Shown here: in pieces, positions 1 through 6,375 of the stretch | Numbering within the stretch: the first letter of the stretch is position 1 | Layout: every line of letters begins with the position of its first letter | Program-made: the position numbers and the translations under genes | Notes under the pieces: model-generated | Databases searched by the model: none | Seen by the model: the letters and a program-made list of their open reading frames with translations, nothing else | What the model was told of the DNA's origin: nothing | Source of the DNA: 0-14-0-20-45-22 sp041645495 | GTDB lineage: Bacteria; Fidelibacterota; UBA2242 | Direction of reading: 5' to 3' | NCBI GenBank assembly: GCA_041645495.1 | Contig: JBAZPZ010000044.1 | Location: 1-16,718 of the forward strand | Length of the DNA: 16,718 nucleotides

Positions 1-71
1 GCGAGATTCACGCCGCTTTTGAAAATCAAAGACAACATAAAAGTCTGAAAACTGTGATCGACCTGCGATGA
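1..71 (+). CDS. 3' end of an unidentified upstream gene (partial)
   Basis: The reading frame that begins at base 3 is open from the window edge to a TGA at 69-71 and encodes about 22 residues ending in KTVIDLR. Its stop overlaps the ATG of the sugar kinase at 68 as ATGA, a typical sign of translational coupling, and this is why I prefer this frame. The frame starting at base 1 closes at 46-48 and the frame starting at base 2 closes at 20-22. The visible tail is too short to name a family. Its charged helical look, with a Q-R-Q stretch before a short hydrophobic end, faintly recalls the last helix of Gfo/Idh oxidoreductases, but that is only a guess. The gene most likely belongs to the same carbohydrate operon as the kinase that follows. 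Confidence 0.55.
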   Translation, partial: EIHAAFENQRQHKSLKTVIDLR

Positions 72-1036
72 AACGATTCGACGTTATCTGCATCGGTGAA
101 GTGCTGGTTGACCTGATTTCTCAGGAGCCGGGCAAACATCTTGCCGACGTTTCACTTTTTAAAAAATTTGCGGGCGGCGCACCGGCCAATGTCGCCGTTG
201 GGTTGGCAAAATTGGGAAGCAACGTCGCATTCGCCGGGAAAGTCGGCGACGATTCCTTCGGCTGTTTCCTGAAAATTTATTTGGAACACAACGGCGTTGA
301 TACCGGCGCGCTGATCAGCGATCCAGATCATCGCACGCGGCTGACGTTCGTCGAAATCGCGGAAAATGGCGAACGCGACTTTGAATTTAGCGAGAAAAAA
401 CCGGCCGATTCCGCTTTGTTGGCGGAAGATTTCCCGATGGAAGTATTAAGTAGCGCGCAGATCGTTCATTTCGGATCTCTGCCGCTGACCGCAACAGCCG
501 GTCGCCGGGTTTTCAAACAACTGTCAGATCGGCTCGACCACGACGGCGTATTGACTTCGTTCGATCCCAATTACCGGTCGTCGTTGTGGAAATCGCCACG
601 CGCGGCGAAACGGATTTTGAGATCATTCGCGGCCAAATGTCGGATTCTGAAGATGAATTTGGAAGAGGCTTCGTTTCTAAGCGACAGCGATAAAACCGAC
701 ATGATGCTGAAGGGCTTATTTTTCCCGAAGACGAGTCTTTTAGCGATCACTTTAGGCGAGCAGGGATGCATCCTCAAGAACCGGCATCATACGGTTGAAG
801 TTCCGGGTCTTCGGGTGAATGTCGCAGACTTGACCGGTTGTGGCGACGCATTTTTGAGCGGGTTATTAGCGAGCCTGATTCGGGCAGAAAAGACTCCGGA
901 AGAATTGACCGCCGCAGAATTATTCGCTTTCGGGCAATTTGCCAACGCCGCCGCCGCGTTGACCGCGACCCGGTTCGGTGCGACTGACGCCTTACCAACA
1001 AGCGATGAATTAGAGAATTTTTTAAAATCAGTATAA
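68..1036 (+). CDS. PfkB-family sugar kinase (fructokinase-like)
   Basis: This is a cytoplasmic ATP-dependent sugar kinase of the ribokinase/PfkB family, 322 residues, a normal length. The N-terminus reads ICIGEVLVDLIS, the beginning typical of fructokinases. The first PfkB signature is at about residues 35-60 (GGAPANVAVGLAKLG, then GKVGDDSFG). The second signature, DLTGCGDAFLSG near residue 257, carries the anion-hole glycines and the catalytic Asp of GCGD. Substrate cannot be fixed from sequence; fructose is the first guess from overall resemblance, but related proteins use 2-keto-3-deoxygluconate, ribose or other sugars. The ATG overlaps the stop of the preceding gene, and no clear Shine-Dalgarno sequence precedes it, which fits translational coupling. 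The GH130 gene follows after 23 bases. The neighbourhood suggests it phosphorylates a sugar released by the downstream glycan-active enzymes. Confidence 0.9.
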   Translation: MKRFDVICIGEVLVDLISQEPGKHLADVSLFKKFAGGAPANVAVGLAKLGSNVAFAGKVGDDSFGCFLKIYLEHNGVDTGALISDPDHRTRLTFVEIAENGERDFEFSEKKPADSALLAEDFPMEVLSSAQIVHFGSLPLTATAGRRVFKQLSDRLDHDGVLTSFDPNYRSSLWKSPRAAKRILRSFAAKCRILKMNLEEASFLSDSDKTDMMLKGLFFPKTSLLAITLGEQGCILKNRHHTVEVPGLRVNVADLTGCGDAFLSGLLASLIRAEKTPEELTAAELFAFGQFANAAAALTATRFGATDALPTSDELENFLKSV

Positions 1037-1059
1037 ATTAGATAAAGAGGCATAAAGAA

Positions 1060-1971
1060 ATGATGAAATTGACCCGTATTTCGCAGGATCCGGTTTTTAA
1101 ACCTGAACCGAAACATTCCTGGGAACGCGCCGCGGTTTTCAATGCCGGGGCGGTTTATGAAAAAGGTTTATACCACCTGATCTATCGGGCGACCGACATC
1201 GGCGGGCACGAAAGTTATGGCAATTACATAAACAACTTCGGCTATGCCGTCAGTAAAGATTTGTTGTCCTGGCATCGCTTGGCGGAACCGATTTTGAAGA
1301 ATGATGTTCCGCAGGAATTGCGCGGTCCGGAAGACCCGCGCATCGTCAAGATCGGCGATACGTTTTACATGACTTATGTTGGTTTCGCCAACCGTTTTCC
1401 CGGCGACTATCGGATTTGTCTGGCGACGAGCGAGGACTTGGTACACTGGGAACGCCATGGCGTTTTACTCGACGAGGAAAACAAGAATTCCTCATTGTTC
1501 CCGGAGAAAATCAAAGGCGAATATCTGCTCCTGCATCGGCGTCATCCCGATATCTGGATCGCTTCCTCGCAGGATTTGAAGACGTTTACCAATCATACTC
1601 GCATTATGACGAAGATCGACGACGACTGGCAGTCGGCGCGCATTGGCATAGCCGGTCCGCCGGTCAGACATCCGCAAGGCTGGCTCTTGTTTTATCATGC
1701 CGTCGATAAGATCAATGCTTACCGACTCGGTGTGGCATTGCTGGATTACGAAAATCCGCGGCGCGTTCTGGCACGCCAGGCGCGTCCCGTGATCGAGCCG
1801 GAAATGTCATGGGAGATCAATGGTTTCGTGTCAAATGTCATTTTCAGTTGTGCGACGATCGAAAACGACGACAAATATGTGGTGATCTATGCCGGAGCGG
1901 ACACGGTGATCGGAGCCGCCGCCATCAAAAAAAGCGATGTGGTTTTCGATAAAAAGGATTGGCTGGTTTAA
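1060..1971 (+). CDS. Glycoside hydrolase family 130 protein (beta-mannoside phosphorylase-like)
   Basis: GH130 enzymes are five-bladed beta-propellers, mostly inverting phosphorylases that cleave beta-mannosides with phosphate to give mannose-1-phosphate; one branch hydrolyses beta-1,2-mannosides. The 303-residue protein shows the family landmarks in order: FNAGAV (27-32), repeated blade motifs such as YAVSKDLLSWHR (62-73), RGPEDPR (88-94) with the expected catalytic Asp92, LHRRHPDIWIA (158-168), GPPVRHPQGWLLFYHAVD (199-216) and an IYAGADTVIGAA end. The Arg pair at 160-161 and His213 lie where the phosphorylases keep phosphate-binding residues, which favours phosphorolysis over hydrolysis; this is from memory of the family, not an alignment. 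There is no signal peptide, so the enzyme is cytoplasmic. An AGAGG ribosome-binding site at 1046-1050 sits 9 bases before the ATG at 1060; a second ATG at 1063 is equally possible. The stop abuts the start of the next gene. Confidence 0.88.
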   Translation: MMKLTRISQDPVFKPEPKHSWERAAVFNAGAVYEKGLYHLIYRATDIGGHESYGNYINNFGYAVSKDLLSWHRLAEPILKNDVPQELRGPEDPRIVKIGDTFYMTYVGFANRFPGDYRICLATSEDLVHWERHGVLLDEENKNSSLFPEKIKGEYLLLHRRHPDIWIASSQDLKTFTNHTRIMTKIDDDWQSARIGIAGPPVRHPQGWLLFYHAVDKINAYRLGVALLDYENPRRVLARQARPVIEPEMSWEINGFVSNVIFSCATIENDDKYVVIYAGADTVIGAAAIKKSDVVFDKKDWLV

Positions 1972-3198
1972 ATGAGATGCGTCGCCGTTCTGCTTTTTCC
2001 CGTTCTCCTGCTTTTCGCAGGTTGTGGAAATGTACAAAAAAAGTCGCCGGTCAATCTCGATCATGCGCTCAGCCTGATCGATTCTGTCAGCGTGAACGAC
2101 GACCGGATATATTACATGGCGATCTATGCCGATTATCCCGACTATAAACCAATTGCGGCCAAAGGCGAAGGAATTGCTTGTGTGGACGACGCCGGGCGTT
2201 TCATGGAAGTGCTGGAAACCGAAATCCTGGTTTGCGGAAACCGGGCACTGTTGCCGACAGCGAAAGGTCTGACGAAATTCCTGCTGTATATGAGCCGCGC
2301 GGATGGTCTGTGGTACAATTTCCTCGATGAAAACGGCCGGATCAATACGACGCACGTCAATAGCCAGGCCGATTTTGGTTGGTGGGCAATCCGCGGGATT
2401 CGCGGACTGGCGGCGGCTTACACGATTTTGAAGGAATTTCCGGAAGAAGCGGAACTGCTGAAGCAGGTCGATCAGCGCCTGAGGATTTCGCTAAAACGGA
2501 TGGAGCCTGATCTGGCAAAATATCCGCAGAAAGTAGCCAGCGAATTTGGCGCGGTGCCGGCGTGGTCAATCAAATCTGCGCCCGATATGAACAGCGAACT
2601 GTTGCTGGCGCTGTGCAAGTTGCACTGCACCGGCGATTTCGATTTCACGAAAGAAATTCAACAGATCGCCGAAGGTCTGACCGGTTTTCAGTTCCGTCGC
2701 GACGGCCATCCGTTGAACGGGATGTACTTTTGCTGGGAAAATACCTGGCATGACTGGGGCAGTAATCAGCCGACGGCTCTTTTGGAGGCTTTCCAAATTA
2801 CCGGCGATTCGACGTTTTACAAGAGCGCCAAGATTTGGGCGGATAATTTCGTGCCGTTTCTCATCGAACACAACCTGCCCCGGGAAATTACGATTAATGC
2901 CGACGGCAGTTACCGGCTCGTGGCATTGCCTCAAATCGCCTACGGGATTAACGCGCTGTACAGCGGGATTGGCACGATAGCCGACCTTAGCGGCGAAAGT
3001 CGCTATCAACAAAATGCTGAGCAGATTTTCGCCTGGTTCGATGGCGATAATCCCGCGCGATCGCAAATGTATTTCCCGGAAACTGGCATTACTTATGACG
3101 GCATCGACGAAAACGAAAAGGTAAACCGCAACTCCGGCGCCGAATCGACGATTGAAGGTTTGCTGGCAATTCAGGCCAGACACCGATTTGAACTTTAA
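1972..3198 (+). CDS. Lipoprotein resembling six-hairpin (alpha/alpha-barrel) glycosidases
   Basis: The 408-residue product begins with a lipoprotein signal: a hydrophobic stretch ending in LLLFAGC with the lipidated Cys at 18, so the mature protein should be membrane-anchored outside the cytoplasm. The rest looks like an (alpha/alpha) barrel of the six-hairpin glycosidase type: LWYNFLDENG (about 112-121), DFGWWAIRGIRGL (about 132-144) and CWENTWHDWGSNQPTALLEA (about 253-272), alternating with helical stretches and an aromatic-rich putative substrate groove. Such folds include unsaturated uronyl hydrolases (GH88/GH105), related hydrolases and the D-glucuronyl C5-epimerases. I cannot assign a substrate. 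The ATG follows the GH130 TAA with no intervening base, so the two are almost certainly co-translated. The context suggests that this protein trims a glycan outside the cytoplasm before uptake and breakdown by GH130 and the PfkB kinase. Confidence 0.65.
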   Translation: MRCVAVLLFPVLLLFAGCGNVQKKSPVNLDHALSLIDSVSVNDDRIYYMAIYADYPDYKPIAAKGEGIACVDDAGRFMEVLETEILVCGNRALLPTAKGLTKFLLYMSRADGLWYNFLDENGRINTTHVNSQADFGWWAIRGIRGLAAAYTILKEFPEEAELLKQVDQRLRISLKRMEPDLAKYPQKVASEFGAVPAWSIKSAPDMNSELLLALCKLHCTGDFDFTKEIQQIAEGLTGFQFRRDGHPLNGMYFCWENTWHDWGSNQPTALLEAFQITGDSTFYKSAKIWADNFVPFLIEHNLPREITINADGSYRLVALPQIAYGINALYSGIGTIADLSGESRYQQNAEQIFAWFDGDNPARSQMYFPETGITYDGIDENEKVNRNSGAESTIEGLLAIQARHRFEL

Positions 3199-3230
3199 GA
3201 TATAAATATTTTTAAGTGTTGTGCTGACAG

Positions 3231-3259
3231 TTGACTTTCAGCAAGTAAAATCGTTAAAT
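3231..3259 (+). promoter_or_regulatory. Probable sigma-70-type promoter for the tRNA pair
   Basis: TTGACT at 3231-3236 (5 of 6 matches to the -35 consensus) is followed after exactly 17 bases by TTAAAT at 3254-3259 (4 of 6 matches to the -10 consensus). Transcription would start near 3266, giving a leader of about 75 bases before tRNA-His. It is the best-spaced promoter match seen in this intergenic stretch, and it stands directly upstream of stable-RNA genes. The preceding stretch 3199-3230 is AT-rich, as expected of an upstream element. Confidence 0.5.
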
Positions 3260-3342
3260 TAGGCGGCTTTTTTAAGAGTGAGAAGATCGACCTTCAGAGG
3301 ACGCGACTCTCGAATACGGCATTCTTTATGGGTGCGATTCAT

Positions 3343-3417
3343 GGTGGGTGTAGCTCAGTTTGGTAGAGCGGCAGGTTGTGGCCCTGTTGGCCGCGGGTTC
3401 AACTCCCGTCACTCACC
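3343..3417 (+). tRNA. tRNA-His (GTG anticodon)
   Basis: The cloverleaf folds completely by hand. The acceptor stem GTGGGTG (3344-3350) pairs with CACTCAC (3410-3416) with one G-U pair. There is an extra G at position -1 (3343) opposite discriminator C73 (3417), the hallmark of tRNA-His. The D arm is GCTC/GAGC, the anticodon stem GCAGG/CCTGT encloses the loop TTGTGGC with the GTG anticodon at 3378-3380, and the T arm GCGGG/CCCGT encloses TTCAACT. The 3' CCA is not encoded (the next bases are CGC), so it must be added by a CCA-adding enzyme. Confidence 0.97.
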
Positions 3418-3430
3418 CGCTTTTTTCAAT

Positions 3431-3502
3431 GGCGCTATCGTCTAGTGGTTAGGACATCACGCTTTCAATGTGGTAACCGGAGTTCAATTCTCCGTAGCGC
3501 TA
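3431..3502 (+). tRNA. tRNA-Glu (TTC anticodon)
   Basis: The acceptor stem GGCGCTA (3431-3437) pairs with TAGCGCT (3495-3501), leaving a G1-U72 wobble, with discriminator A at 3502. The D arm is GTCT/GGAC. The anticodon stem TCACG/TGTGG encloses CTTTCAA with the TTC anticodon at 3464-3466. The T arm CGGAG/CTCCG encloses TTCAATT. The CCA end is not encoded. The G1-U72-A73 end and the GTCTAGTGGTTAGGAC D arm resemble tRNA-Glu genes of Bacteroidetes. It lies 13 bases after tRNA-His and is probably on the same transcript. Confidence 0.96.
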
Positions 3503-3527
3503 CAAATCGGAAAAATTTATTTCAAAG

Positions 3528-3541
3528 TGCTGGAATCAGCA
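3528..3541 (+). terminator. Weak hairpin after the tRNA pair, possible terminator
   Basis: TGCTG and CAGCA form a 5-bp stem with a GAAT loop; a flanking G-U pair may extend it. It is followed by TAAAAATTT, which has only a short T run, so it is a poor intrinsic terminator by textbook criteria. It lies 25 bases after tRNA-Glu, where the stable-RNA transcript should end or be processed. Confidence 0.25.
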
Positions 3542-3548
3542 TAAAAAT

Positions 3549-3578
3549 TTGACATTTCTGTGGCTTGATTGGCTCAAT
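3549..3578 (+). promoter_or_regulatory. Possible promoter for the PAP2-like/glgC run
   Basis: A perfect TTGACA at 3549-3554 is followed after 18 bases by CTCAAT (3573-3578), a poor -10 element with 3 of 6 matches. An alternative pair is TTGATT at 3565-3570 with TTAATA at 3587-3592 (16-base spacing). The 182 bases between tRNA-Glu and the next gene (3503-3684) are AT-rich and contain no gene that I can support, so a promoter somewhere here is expected, but the exact one is uncertain. Confidence 0.3.
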
Positions 3579-3684
3579 CGTGTGAATTAATAGTTGAAAA
3601 AATTAGAAAAAGAATGTATTATCTCGAAGAAATGAAAATTAACCGTTTATGTTCAAGCGAGTCTGTCAACAACCCGAAGGAATC

Positions 3685-4290
3685 ATGAATCCTGTCCGTT
3701 TCCCGAAATCTCAGCGCGTACCTCAAATCATCTCTATTCTTCTTCACCCGTTCATCATGGTGATGCTGACCTTTGGAATCATTCTGTTTTCCGGTCAACC
3801 GGTTTCGGGTTGGATATGGATATACTTCGGGATCATTTTCATTGCGGCGGTATTCCTGCCGTTTATTCAGGTCGTCTGGATGAAGAAAAAAGGAAAGACC
3901 GCAAGTCTGGACGTTCCGGAACGAAACCGGCGCTTTAAGCCTTTCATTCAGGGTGTGTTGAACTATTTTCTCGCATTGGTTGTACTATGGATGTTCGAGG
4001 CGCCGAAGCCCGTTTTAGTTTTGATGTGGGCGTATCTGTTCAACACGCTGATCGCCGTTATCATCACTTACTATTGGAAAATCAGCGTTCACGGCATGGC
4101 GATTGGCGGCCCGGTCGCCTGTCTGGGTTATCTCATTTCTCCACAGATTTACTGGTTTCTTTTTTTGCTACCGTTAATCACATATTCCCGCGTCTCTTTG
4201 AAGGCGCATACACCGATGCAGGTCATCACGGGTTTCCTTCTGGGATTTGTTTTAACTTTCATTCAATTTAAAATGATGATGCCATTATGA
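3685..4290 (+). CDS. Divergent PAP2-like integral membrane protein
   Basis: The 201-residue protein is almost entirely hydrophobic, with about six membrane segments. It looks like a divergent member of the type-2 phosphatidic acid phosphatase (PAP2) family, whose members remove phosphate from lipid phosphates. KISVHG (132-137) takes the place of the PSGH motif, with a His at 136. SRVSLKAH (168-175) matches the third motif SR-x5-H. The Asp that normally follows as H-x3-D is Gln179 here. DVPERNRR (76-83) may stand in for the basic first motif. An AAGGA at 3677-3681 favours the ATG at 3685; an upstream in-frame ATG at 3649 has no ribosome-binding site and would add 12 non-hydrophobic residues. 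The stop overlaps the glgC start as ATGA, so the two genes are coupled, although a functional link to glycogen is not evident. Lipid phosphatase activity is plausible, not shown. Confidence 0.7.
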   Translation: MNPVRFPKSQRVPQIISILLHPFIMVMLTFGIILFSGQPVSGWIWIYFGIIFIAAVFLPFIQVVWMKKKGKTASLDVPERNRRFKPFIQGVLNYFLALVVLWMFEAPKPVLVLMWAYLFNTLIAVIITYYWKISVHGMAIGGPVACLGYLISPQIYWFLFLLPLITYSRVSLKAHTPMQVITGFLLGFVLTFIQFKMMMPL

Positions 4291-5528
4291 AAAAAGATGG
4301 GATTCTGGCAGTAATTTTAGGCGGCGGCAAAGGAACGCGCCTTTATCCATTGACCAAATACCGCGCCAAACCGGCGGTTCCGTTCGGCGGGAAGTTCCGG
4401 ATTATCGACGTGGCGATCAGCAACTGTCTCAATAGTCATATCAATCGCATCTTCATCCTGACGCAATTCAATACGCACTCTTTGCACAGACATATTTACA
4501 GCACTTACCGTCTGGGACATTTTTACGGAGGATTCGTCGATATTCTGGCGGCGCAACAGACATTGGAACACACCGAATGGTATCAGGGAACGGCGGACGC
4601 GGTACGACAAAATCTTTCCTACATTATCGAAGGTAATGCGAAATATACGATCATCCTTTCCGGAGATCATCTTTATCGTATGGATTATCGGGAGTTTTTG
4701 AATACGCATATCCAAAGCGGTGCCGATTTTACGATTTCGGTCAAACCGGTCACGCCTCAGGAGGCGAGCGATTTCGGCATTCTCCAGACGGATAAAGACA
4801 ACCACATCCTGCGATTTATCGAGAAACCGAAAGGCGATATGCTGGAATCGTTCCGATCGCCGGGTCTGCCGCAGGAAACGCCGTTTTTGGCTTCGATGGG
4901 GATTTACATCTTCAACACGGAGACGTTGCTGAAGATACTCGAAGAAAATCCGAGCGATGACTTCGGAAGGCAGATCATTCCGGATTCGATCGGGAATTAT
5001 CGCGCACAGGCTCACCTGTTCGACGGCTACTGGAAAGACATCGGAACGATGGATTCCTTTTTTCAGGCGAATCTGGAGATGGCGTTACCGAACCCGCCGT
5101 TCGATTTGTACGACGAGTCGGCGCCGATCTACACGCATGCCCGCGCTCTTCCCGGTTCCCGCGTCGAAAACTGCACACTTCATTGTACGCTCATCGGTGA
5201 AGGAAGCATCCTCAGAAACAGCGACATTCGTCAGTCAGTGATTGGAATCCGCACCCGAATTTCCTCCGGTAACCGCATCGAGAACTGCGTCATCATGGGC
5301 GCAGATTATTACCGGTTCGAAAATTCAAGTACCGTCCCGCCGATCGGAATTGGCGAGAATTGTATCATTCGGAACGCCATCATCGACAAGAATGCGCGCA
5401 TCGGCAATAACGTTCGCATCATCAATGAAAAAAATGTCCGGGAAGCGGAATTCCCAACCTATTCCATTCGCGACGGAATCGTCGTCATCCCAAAGAATTC
5501 AATCATTCCCGATGACACGGTAATATAG
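4287..5528 (+). CDS. glgC: Glucose-1-phosphate adenylyltransferase (ADP-glucose pyrophosphorylase)
   Basis: GlgC makes ADP-glucose from ATP and glucose-1-phosphate, the committed step of bacterial glycogen synthesis, in the cytoplasm. At 413 residues it has normal length. The nucleotidyltransferase domain shows GGGKGTRLYPLT (12-23), RAKPAVPFGGKFR (26-38), SGDHLYRMDY (125-134) with the metal-binding Asp127, FIEKPK (177-182) with the glucose-1-phosphate-binding Lys180, and DGYWKDIGT (246-254). From about 285 on, a left-handed beta-helix of hexapeptide-like repeats follows. The C-terminus, with IDKNARIGNN (366-375) and GIVVIPKNSIIP (397-408), closely resembles the cyanobacterial and plant enzymes rather than the enteric ones; Lys368 and Lys403 fall where those enzymes bind 3-phosphoglycerate. 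The gene overlaps the PAP2-like gene by four bases (ATGA). No other glycogen gene is in the window. Confidence 0.97.
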   Translation: MKKDGILAVILGGGKGTRLYPLTKYRAKPAVPFGGKFRIIDVAISNCLNSHINRIFILTQFNTHSLHRHIYSTYRLGHFYGGFVDILAAQQTLEHTEWYQGTADAVRQNLSYIIEGNAKYTIILSGDHLYRMDYREFLNTHIQSGADFTISVKPVTPQEASDFGILQTDKDNHILRFIEKPKGDMLESFRSPGLPQETPFLASMGIYIFNTETLLKILEENPSDDFGRQIIPDSIGNYRAQAHLFDGYWKDIGTMDSFFQANLEMALPNPPFDLYDESAPIYTHARALPGSRVENCTLHCTLIGEGSILRNSDIRQSVIGIRTRISSGNRIENCVIMGADYYRFENSSTVPPIGIGENCIIRNAIIDKNARIGNNVRIINEKNVREAEFPTYSIRDGIVVIPKNSIIPDDTVI

Positions 5529-5554
5529 ACGAGGTTAAATTAAGGAAAGAGTTC

Positions 5555-6370
5555 ATGGCAAAAGTCTTCAATCCTAAACAGACCGTCCTTTTTCCAGAAC
5601 TTTTCGAGGATGCCTTTTTACCTTCCATCACGACGCTCCCGGACTTCGATCAGGCTCTGGAAAATTTTGTCCGGCTGTCCGACTTCGGCGCGCTGATCGA
5701 CCTGAATTTTCACGGCATCGACAAATCCTATTCGCTCCGACTGGATGAGATTCAGATTCCGCCGAAATACCTCAAAACCCGGACGGAAAACCTGTCACCG
5801 GTTTTCAATCTGTTCCCGGCGGAAATTCGCAACCAGATCAACCGCATGAAATATGACGTCCGGTCGTTTTTTACCCGCGCCAACCATCTGAAAACACCGT
5901 ACGGATATTTCCTGTTCCGGAAGTATTTTCACAAATGGGATATTCACAAAAAGGACAAGATCGAAGAATTGCGGGAATATTTTAAAAACGAGATTGGCGA
6001 AACCGCTTATGAGGAATATTTTCGGCAGTTATGGCACGCCGGGATCGATTGGGTCAAATCCAATCTGGCGGAAATTCATCCGTACATCCTGACTGTCGAT
6101 CCGGATAAACAATTGCCCGGCGAGCGACAGAATCTGAAAGATTCCGGGACGACGATTAATCAACTGGGGCGGAACGATCGGGACCTGATCGTCCGGTTTC
6201 TCATCCTGAAAATGATGCATATTCCGCAAACGCTGGCCGAGTACACCGACGGCATCTCGATTTTGTCCATGTTCAAAACCATTCATCTCGATTATCTGAA
6301 AGACGTGAAGATCGAATCGATTGAGGACATTGAGCAGTTATTCCAGTCGATTCCTCAAAATAATCTATAG
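5555..6370 (+). CDS. Uncharacterised 271-residue protein
   Basis: I do not recognise a family with confidence. The protein has no signal peptide and no membrane segment, so it is probably cytoplasmic. The N-terminal part (1-75) mixes hydrophobic and acidic stretches (PELFEDAFLPSITTLPDF, then FGALIDLNF). The centre (90-170) is highly charged and helical with a striking KTPYGYFLFRKYFHKWD (113-129) patch, then an acidic/basic helix and RQLWHAGIDWVKSN (157-170). The C-terminal 100 residues are helical and end in IEDIEQLFQSIP. No cysteine is present and no catalytic motif stands out. The arrangement of a helix, TPYGYF, an aromatic/Trp patch and a charged helix faintly recalls DUF3150-type proteins, which a profile search could confirm or dismiss. 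An AAGGA ribosome-binding site precedes the ATG. It lies 26 bases after glgC and 5 bases before pcm, so it is very likely transcribed with them. Confidence 0.85.
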   Translation: MAKVFNPKQTVLFPELFEDAFLPSITTLPDFDQALENFVRLSDFGALIDLNFHGIDKSYSLRLDEIQIPPKYLKTRTENLSPVFNLFPAEIRNQINRMKYDVRSFFTRANHLKTPYGYFLFRKYFHKWDIHKKDKIEELREYFKNEIGETAYEEYFRQLWHAGIDWVKSNLAEIHPYILTVDPDKQLPGERQNLKDSGTTINQLGRNDRDLIVRFLILKMMHIPQTLAEYTDGISILSMFKTIHLDYLKDVKIESIEDIEQLFQSIPQNNL

Positions 6371-6375
6371 CAATC

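Noticed and set aside
3649..3684. Upstream ATG for the PAP2-like gene
   Set aside because: There is no ribosome-binding site in front of it, and the 12 additional residues are not hydrophobic; AAGGA at 3677-3681 supports the ATG at 3685, although spacing is short, so some doubt remains.
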